A DNA stretch of 10,826 bases from Flavobacteriaceae bacterium. Its GTDB lineage: Bacteria; Bacteroidota; Bacteroidia; Flavobacteriales; Flavobacteriaceae. Where the stretch lies: positions 62,597 through 73,422 of the forward strand of contig PAEO01000009.1 in NCBI GenBank assembly GCA_002703065.1. The letters are read 5' to 3'. This document shows positions 5,760 to 10,826 of the stretch, piece after piece. The notes below the pieces were generated by a model. It saw nothing but the letters and a program-made list of their open reading frames with translations. It was not told where the DNA came from and did not search any database. A program made the position numbers and the translations under genes. How positions within the stretch are numbered: the stretch's first letter is position 1; each line of letters opens with the position of its first letter.

Positions 5760-6731
5760 ATGGTTGAACCAATTTTAAAAGAAAACAAAGATAGATTTGT
5801 CATATTCCCAATAAAACATCACGATTTATGGGAGTGGTACAAGAAATGTGAAGCTAGTTTTTGGACTGCTGAAGAGATTGATTTACATCAAGATCTAACT
5901 GATTGGAGCACAAAGCTAAATGATGATGAAAGATATTTTGTCAAGCATATTTTGGCATTTTTTGCTGCTTCCGATGGAATTGTTAATGAAAATTTAGCAG
6001 AGAATTTTGTGAATGAAGTACAGTACTCAGAAGCAAAATTCTTTTATGGTTTTCAAATAATGATGGAGAATATTCATTCTGAAACTTATTCTCTTTTAAT
6101 TGACACGTACGTAAAAGATGATGCAGAAAAAGATAGATTATTCAATGCAATTGAAGTTTTTCCAGCAATTAAGAAAAAAGCAGATTGGGCACTAAAGTGG
6201 ATTGAGTCTGATTCATTTGCAGAAAGATTAATTGCATTTGCTGCAGTTGAAGGAATTTTCTTTTCAGGAGCGTTCTGTTCAATTTTTTGGCTTAAGAAAA
6301 GAGGTTTGATGCCTGGACTAACATTCTCAAATGAATTAATTTCAAGAGACGAAGGTGTTCACTGTGATTTTGCTGTTCACTTACACAACAATCACCTAGT
6401 AAATAAAGTTCCAAAAGAAAGAATTAAGGAGATCATAACAAATGCCCTTAATATTGAAAAAGAATTTATAACTGAGTCTCTTCCGGTGAGTTTAATTGGA
6501 ATGAATGCAAAACTAATGACACAGTATTTAGAATTTGTTACAGATAGACTTCTTGTTGAGTTACAATGTGAAAAGATTTACAACGTGACAAATCCATTTG
6601 ATTTTATGGACATGATTTCACTTCAAGGAAAAACAAACTTCTTTGAAAAGAGAGTTTCTGAGTACCAAAAAGCTGGAGTTTTAAATAATGATACAAGATC
6701 CGAAGAGATTAGTTTCGACGAGGATTTTTAA
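5760..6731 (+). CDS. nrdB: Class Ia ribonucleoside-diphosphate reductase, beta (small, radical) subunit
   Basis: A 323-residue ferritin-like protein that houses the diiron-tyrosyl radical cofactor needed by NrdA to reduce ribonucleoside diphosphates. By alignment from memory to mouse R2, all ligands are present: D72 ([10 protein letters not shown]), E103 and H106 (M-E-N-I-H-S-E-T-Y), E164 (V-E-G-I-F-F-S-G), E198 and H201 (R-D-E-G-V-H-C-D-F). The radical tyrosine is Y110, and W35 (A-S-F-W-T-A-E-E) fits the radical-transfer tryptophan. The acidic C-terminus ending S-F-D-E-D-F is the peptide that docks on NrdA. The sequence is strikingly eukaryote-like, the subgroup typical of Bacteroidota. It precedes nrdA by 36 bases, the reverse of the E. 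coli nrdA-nrdB order. Start chosen: ATG 5760, the first in frame and right for length. Confidence 0.97.
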   Translation: MVEPILKENKDRFVIFPIKHHDLWEWYKKCEASFWTAEEIDLHQDLTDWSTKLNDDERYFVKHILAFFAASDGIVNENLAENFVNEVQYSEAKFFYGFQIMMENIHSETYSLLIDTYVKDDAEKDRLFNAIEVFPAIKKKADWALKWIESDSFAERLIAFAAVEGIFFSGAFCSIFWLKKRGLMPGLTFSNELISRDEGVHCDFAVHLHNNHLVNKVPKERIKEIITNALNIEKEFITESLPVSLIGMNAKLMTQYLEFVTDRLLVELQCEKIYNVTNPFDFMDMISLQGKTNFFEKRVSEYQKAGVLNNDTRSEEISFDEDF

Positions 6732-6737
6732 AATAAA

Positions 6738-6750
6738 CAACAACAACAAC
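6738..6750 (+). repeat. CAA trinucleotide run in the nrdB-nrdA gap
   Basis: Four CAA repeats plus a C (6738-6750) lie in the 36-base gap between nrdB and nrdA, 17 bases before the nrdA ATG. The whole gap is almost free of G and T, so the messenger there should be unstructured. In a phylum that seldom uses Shine-Dalgarno pairing, such an open A-rich leader could help ribosome loading on nrdA. That role is an inference; the repeat itself is plain. Confidence 0.6.
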
Positions 6751-6767
6751 CAAAATAAAGCAGAACT

Positions 6768-9212
6768 ATGTTTGTAATAAAAAGAGAGGGCCATAAGGAA
6801 CCAGTGATGTTTGACAAAATCACAGCAAGAATTAGAAAGTTGTGCTATAGTCTAAATCCTCTTGTTGATCCTGTTAGGGTTTCAATGCGTGTCATTGAAG
6901 GTCTTTATGATGGGGTAACCACATCAGAACTTGATAACCTTGCTGCGGAAGTATCTGCTACGATGACAACTTCACACCCTGACTATGCAACACTAGCTGC
7001 TAGAATTTCTGTTTCAAATCTACATAAGAATACAAAGAAGTCATTTTCAGAAACAATGGCAGATTTATATAATTATGTCAATCCAAGAACTGAGAAAAAA
7101 GCTCCACTACTTTCTGATGAAGTCTATAACGTAATAAAGAAAAATGCTGAGAAGCTAGACTCAACAATTATTTATAACAGAGATTTTAATTACGATTACT
7201 TTGGGTTTAAAACACTTGAAAGATCTTATTTATTAAGATTAAATGGAGTTGTTGTTGAAAGACCTCAACACATGCTAATGAGGGTTTCTGTAGGTATTCA
7301 TTATGATGATTTAGATTCAGCTATTGAAACTTATAATTTGATGTCAAAAAAGTTTTTTACTCACGCGACACCAACATTATTTAATTCTGGAACACCAAAA
7401 CCTCAGCTTTCTTCATGTTTCCTATTGGCAATGCAAGAAGATAGTATTGATGGTATATATGATACACTTAAACAAACAGCAAAAATCTCTCAATCAGCTG
7501 GAGGTATCGGTTTGTCTATTCACAATATAAGATCAACAGGCTCATATATCTCTGGAACAAATGGAACATCAAATGGTATTGTACCAATGCTTAGAGTTTT
7601 CAACGATACAGCAAGATATGTTGATCAAGGGGGTGGTAAAAGAAAGGGATCATTTGCAATTTATATAGAGCCTTGGCACTCTGATATTTTTGACTTTTTA
7701 GATCTAAAAAAGAATCATGGAAAGGAAGAAATGAGAGCAAGAGATTTATTCTACTCTATGTGGATCTCAGACTTATTTATGAAAAGAGTTGAGAGTAATG
7801 AAGATTGGACATTAATGTGCCCAAATGAATGTCCTGGACTTTATGACTGCCATAGCGAAGAATTTGAAAAGCTTTATTTGAATTATGAAAAAGAAGGTAA
7901 AGGAAGAAAAACAATTAAAGCAAGAGAGCTTTGGGAAAAAATATTAGAATCTCAAATTGAAACAGGCACACCATATATGCTTTATAAAGATGCTTGTAAT
8001 AGAAAATCTAATCAGAAAAATTTAGGAACAATTAGATCGTCAAACTTGTGTACTGAAATTTTAGAGTACACGTCTAAAGATGAGATTGCAGTTTGTAATC
8101 TAGCTTCGATTGCTCTTCCAATGTTTGTAAAGAATAATTCATTTGACCACAAAGAATTATTTAATGTAACCAAAACAGTTACTAAGAACCTTAATAAAGT
8201 TATTGATAGAAACTACTATCCAGTCAAGGAAGCAGAAAACTCTAACTTTAGACATAGACCAATTGGACTGGGTGTACAAGGTTTAGCAGATGCTTTCATA
8301 AAATTAAGAATGCCATTTACATCTGACGAAGCAAAGGCTTTGAATCAAGATATTTTTGAAACAATCTATTATGCTGCTTTAAAAGCGTCAATGGAAGAAG
8401 CTCAAAGAGATGGAACATATAAATCATATAAAGGCTCGCCAATTTCTAAAGGAGAGTTCCAACATAATATGTGGGGAGTTAAAGATGAAGATTTAAGTGG
8501 AAGATGGGATTGGGCTAAGCTTAGAAAAGATATTAAAAAGAATGGAGTTAGAAACTCACTTTTAGTTGCTCCAATGCCTACAGCATCTACTTCACAGATT
8601 TTAGGAAATAATGAATGTTTTGAACCATACACTTCTAATATTTATACAAGAAGAGTATTGTCTGGTGAGTTCATAGTTGTAAACAAACACTTGCTTGAAG
8701 ATTTAGTTAAGCTAGGGCTATGGAACGATGAGCTTAAGCAAGAACTAATGAAAGCAAATGGATCAATTCAGCATATTGACTTTATCCCACAAGACATCAA
8801 AGATCTTTACAAAACTGTTTGGGAATTGAGTATGAAGGATATTATTGATATGGCTCGTCATAGAGGATATTTTATTGATCAATCTCAATCATTGAACTTG
8901 TTTATGGAAGGTGCAACGATGGCAAAGTTAACATCAATGCATTTCTATGCTTGGAAATCAGGATTAAAAACTGGTATGTATTATTTAAGAACTAAATCTG
9001 CAGTTGATGCAATTAAGTTTACTCTTGATAATACTAAGAAAAAAGAGCCAGTTAAAGAAACTGTAGATGCTGCTTCGGCTGTGGCTGCTGTTCCTTCACC
9101 TGCTGAAACTGCTCAAATACCTGTAGAACCATTAACGCCAGAAGAATTAAAAGAGATGATTGCAAAATCTAAAGGTAATCAAGATGATGATTGCTTAATG
9201 TGTGGATCTTAG
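6768..9212 (+). CDS. nrdA: Class Ia ribonucleoside-diphosphate reductase, alpha (large, catalytic) subunit
   Basis: An 814-residue catalytic subunit that reduces NDPs to dNDPs in the cytoplasm, using the radical from NrdB. An N-terminal ATP-cone (about 1-90, V-I-K-R-E-G starting at residue 3) indicates overall on/off control by ATP and dATP. Active-site residues are in place: C217 and C443 form the reducing disulfide pair, C428 is the thiyl radical site in N426-L-C-T-E430, and Y738-Y739 carry the radical from NrdB. P601-M-P-T-A-S-T608 is the substrate phosphate-binding loop. The end C809-L-M-C812-G-S is the swinging redox pair that passes electrons from thioredoxin or glutaredoxin. A Pro/Ala/Glu-rich linker (about 755-805) makes the protein slightly longer than the roughly 790-residue human R1, which it closely resembles. 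The TAG stop overlaps the TAA of the convergent channel gene by 4 bases. Confidence 0.97.
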   Translation: MFVIKREGHKEPVMFDKITARIRKLCYSLNPLVDPVRVSMRVIEGLYDGVTTSELDNLAAEVSATMTTSHPDYATLAARISVSNLHKNTKKSFSETMADLYNYVNPRTEKKAPLLSDEVYNVIKKNAEKLDSTIIYNRDFNYDYFGFKTLERSYLLRLNGVVVERPQHMLMRVSVGIHYDDLDSAIETYNLMSKKFFTHATPTLFNSGTPKPQLSSCFLLAMQEDSIDGIYDTLKQTAKISQSAGGIGLSIHNIRSTGSYISGTNGTSNGIVPMLRVFNDTARYVDQGGGKRKGSFAIYIEPWHSDIFDFLDLKKNHGKEEMRARDLFYSMWISDLFMKRVESNEDWTLMCPNECPGLYDCHSEEFEKLYLNYEKEGKGRKTIKARELWEKILESQIETGTPYMLYKDACNRKSNQKNLGTIRSSNLCTEILEYTSKDEIAVCNLASIALPMFVKNNSFDHKELFNVTKTVTKNLNKVIDRNYYPVKEAENSNFRHRPIGLGVQGLADAFIKLRMPFTSDEAKALNQDIFETIYYAALKASMEEAQRDGTYKSYKGSPISKGEFQHNMWGVKDEDLSGRWDWAKLRKDIKKNGVRNSLLVAPMPTASTSQILGNNECFEPYTSNIYTRRVLSGEFIVVNKHLLEDLVKLGLWNDELKQELMKANGSIQHIDFIPQDIKDLYKTVWELSMKDIIDMARHRGYFIDQSQSLNLFMEGATMAKLTSMHFYAWKSGLKTGMYYLRTKSAVDAIKFTLDNTKKKEPVKETVDAASAVAAVPSPAETAQIPVEPLTPEELKEMIAKSKGNQDDDCLMCGS

Positions 9213-9832
9213 GATTTTTCTAGGAATTGATTATAAATAAGCACTGCAAATAGACTTCCTGATACAGTTGAGAATACGTATAAATAAATATTATTTATTG
9301 TATTGCCACCGTTCAAATAATCTATAAATGATGGTCCTATAAATACTGAAGGATTAAATACTGCACCTGATATATTTCCAACTAAGTAGATCCCCAAGGA
9401 AACTGTTAATCCGATCGCTAGACCATAGTAATTATTTCCTTTAGTTTTTGGATAAATAGCAACCAATAAGATTACAAGCATCATAAGAAAAGTGAAGAAA
9501 AACTCAGAAGCAATTATTAAAAAAATTGACTCTTCTGTACTTGGACTTATAATTAAATTTTTTCCGATAATTGATAGAATTGTTGCTGAAGAAATTGCTC
9601 CAGATACTTGAAAAAAAATATACTTAATACAAGTTCTGAGTGAAATAGTTTTTTTTAAATAAAAAGAGATACTTACTGCAGGGTTGTAGTGAGCTCCAGA
9701 AAATTTTGCGCCTAAATATATCAGTATGCTCAGACCAATTCCAATTATTAAAGGGTTTTTAAAAAAACCAATAATTGTCAATAATAAAAATGCACCTACA
9801 AATTCAACTAAATATTTCAATTTGGGATACAT
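9209..9832 (-). CDS. MIP/aquaporin-family channel with altered selectivity filter
   Basis: A 207-residue six-helix membrane protein of the major intrinsic protein family. The first half-helix motif is G-A-H-Y-N50-P-A52-V; the second is G-A-V-F-N160-P-S162-V-F-I-G-P, so the canonical N-P-A-R is N-P-S-V. The arginine that follows the second NPA in nearly all water channels (R189 in AqpZ) is replaced by V163. Counting back from the second motif, the helix-5 filter position (H174 in AqpZ) falls on I148, also hydrophobic, though this alignment is by eye. A wider, less polar pore that passes something other than water (glycerol-like, gas or metalloid hydroxides) is possible but unproven. Length is slightly below the 225-240 usual for AqpZ. 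It lies 15 bases downstream of the PiT phosphate transporter gene on the same strand, so the two are probably co-transcribed. Confidence 0.88.
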   Translation of the reverse strand: MYPKLKYLVEFVGAFLLLTIIGFFKNPLIIGIGLSILIYLGAKFSGAHYNPAVSISFYLKKTISLRTCIKYIFFQVSGAISSATILSIIGKNLIISPSTEESIFLIIASEFFFTFLMMLVILLVAIYPKTKGNNYYGLAIGLTVSLGIYLVGNISGAVFNPSVFIGPSFIDYLNGGNTINNIYLYVFSTVSGSLFAVLIYNQFLEKS

Positions 9833-9847
9833 TAAAATAATTTGTAA

Positions 9848-10826
9848 TTAAAGAATCGGATCGATCTTATCATCATATTTATTAGAATAAAGCTCTAATA
9901 TTTGAACATAGTGAGTAATGATAGTTTTTATTTTGTTCAAGATTTCAAAATACAACCTAGTATTTCTAGGGCTTGATTCATCTTTTCTAGTCCTTGAAAT
10001 CTGCGATTTAATTTTAAGCTCAAGAGACGAAACTAGCTTTTCTTTAACTTCAAAAATCTCAGAAATTTCAGTGTAATTTTTGGTCTTAAATGTTTTTACA
10101 ATTCTTGTGAAAAATTCATCTAATTCATCTTCAAGTTCTTTTAATTCTCTAATCTGATTGAACGTTAGGCCTCGATGGTTGTTGTTAATGTGTTTGTGAG
10201 TTAAGCTTGATAATGAAGAAATTGAATCGGAAATCTTTTCAAGTTCTTCCAAAACATTCATGTGAAATTTAGAAGTAATTTCAGTAGAAGCTTCATCTAG
10301 ATTTTTAATAAAATAAAAAACATCGTCACCAATTCTTTCTAAATCACTTTTAAGCTTGTTCACGAAATTTTTATTTTCCGTCAAAATATTTAAATCCAGT
10401 GTCCCAACACCCTCTAAAATGTTTAGTATTAATTTATTTGCTCTTTTAGTGAAATTTGAAATATTTTTTGAGCTTTCAAAAATTACTCCTTTAATAGATT
10501 TACTTTCAACTAAGTCTAAATTTTCTTCTTCAATTTCTTTTTTTCGTCTGCTCTTGTGAGAAAAGTAGTTTTTTGTCAATATTAAAATAACGATTGACAC
10601 TAGAATAAATAATCCAATTTGCCCTAAATAGTAAAGAATTGTTACGATAATTCCAGAGGCAGTAAAAGCAATTAAAGCTGTTAACAGCCATCCTCCAATA
10701 ACATTTATTACTCCAGAAACTCTATAAACAGCACTATCACTTCCCCATGCTTTATCAGCAAGAGATGTCCCCATCGCTACCATAAAAGTGACATACGTAG
10801 TTGATAGTGGTAATTTATATGAAGTT
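9848..10826 (-). CDS. PiT-family inorganic phosphate transporter with C-terminal PhoU-like domain (5' end cut by window edge)
   Basis: The frame is open from the right edge to the stop at 9848, leaving the last 325 residues; an internal Met codon at 10783 is not the start, since coding of family character continues upstream (L-P-L-S-T-T-Y-V-T-F). That stretch and the following M-G-T-S-L-A-D, A-W-G-S-D-S-A-V-Y-R-V and V-I-G-G-W motifs are the C-terminal PiT (PF01384) signature. Two hydrophobic segments follow (roughly visible residues 43-80 and 81-95), then a charged, helical cytoplasmic region of about 220 residues resembling PhoU: repeated heptad-like helices and an acidic E-R-I-G-D-D and E-L-E-D-E-L-D pattern that could bind metal. 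The transporter would bring in phosphate by H+ or Na+ symport, with the fused domain regulating it. This fusion is common in Bacteroidota. The MIP channel gene follows after 15 bases. Confidence 0.92.
   Translation of the reverse strand, partial: TSYKLPLSTTYVTFMVAMGTSLADKAWGSDSAVYRVSGVINVIGGWLLTALIAFTASGIIVTILYYLGQIGLFILVSIVILILTKNYFSHKSRRKKEIEEENLDLVESKSIKGVIFESSKNISNFTKRANKLILNILEGVGTLDLNILTENKNFVNKLKSDLERIGDDVFYFIKNLDEASTEITSKFHMNVLEELEKISDSISSLSSLTHKHINNNHRGLTFNQIRELKELEDELDEFFTRIVKTFKTKNYTEISEIFEVKEKLVSSLELKIKSQISRTRKDESSPRNTRLYFEILNKIKTIITHYVQILELYSNKYDDKIDPIL

Noticed and set aside
8402..8632. 76-codon ORF on the minus strand inside nrdA
   Set aside because: Antisense to highly conserved nrdA catalytic sequence, with no family resemblance.
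10356..10559. 67-codon ORF on the plus strand inside the PiT-PhoU gene
   Set aside because: Phe/Ser/Leu-rich shadow of a Lys/Glu-rich coding region on the minus strand.

Overview
The window is AT-rich (roughly 70% A+T by eye), densely packed and uses the standard code. It almost certainly comes from a Bacteroidota bacterium, most likely a Flavobacteriia member and perhaps a small-genome marine one. The grounds are: no Shine-Dalgarno-like sequences before the starts; Bacteroidota-type promoter elements (TTTG and TAnnTTTG); a eukaryote-like class Ia ribonucleotide reductase in the order nrdB-nrdA; a phosphate transporter with a fused PhoU-like tail; and DUF3109, bacilliredoxin and dCMP deaminase proteins of the kind seen in that phylum. 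No rRNA, tRNA, insertion sequence, CRISPR array, phage gene or integration site was found.

Layout. 1-1158 (-): membrane-anchored serine hydrolase of the beta-lactamase fold, cut by the left edge. 1218-2675 (+): NtrY-like sensor histidine kinase, divergent from the hydrolase. 2672-3079 (-): BrxA/BrxB-type bacilliredoxin. 3138-4828 (+): a tight run of DjlA-like TerB/J-domain co-chaperone, HupE/UreJ-family membrane protein and dCMP deaminase. 4818-5012 (-): small two-helix membrane protein. 5041-5607 (+): DUF3109 cysteine-rich protein. 5608-5759: regulatory region with a good Bacteroidota promoter. 5760-9212 (+): nrdB and nrdA. 9209-9832 (-): MIP/aquaporin-family channel. 9848-10826 (-): PiT phosphate transporter with PhoU-like domain, cut by the right edge.

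How the genes relate. NrdB and NrdA together make deoxyribonucleotides, and dCMP deaminase upstream on the same strand supplies dUMP for dTTP, so the middle of the window leans towards DNA precursor supply. The two right-hand genes on the minus strand look like one operon (15-base gap) with the phosphate transporter first and the channel second. The rest is housekeeping, envelope or stress related. Three convergent gene pairs overlap at their 3' ends, which points to a streamlined genome.

Overall this is an ordinary core-genome region and I see no convincing undescribed system. The best leads are the MIP channel, which lacks the usual selectivity-filter arginine and sits next to a phosphate transporter, and a DnaA-box-like site overlapping the upstream element of the predicted nrdBA promoter.
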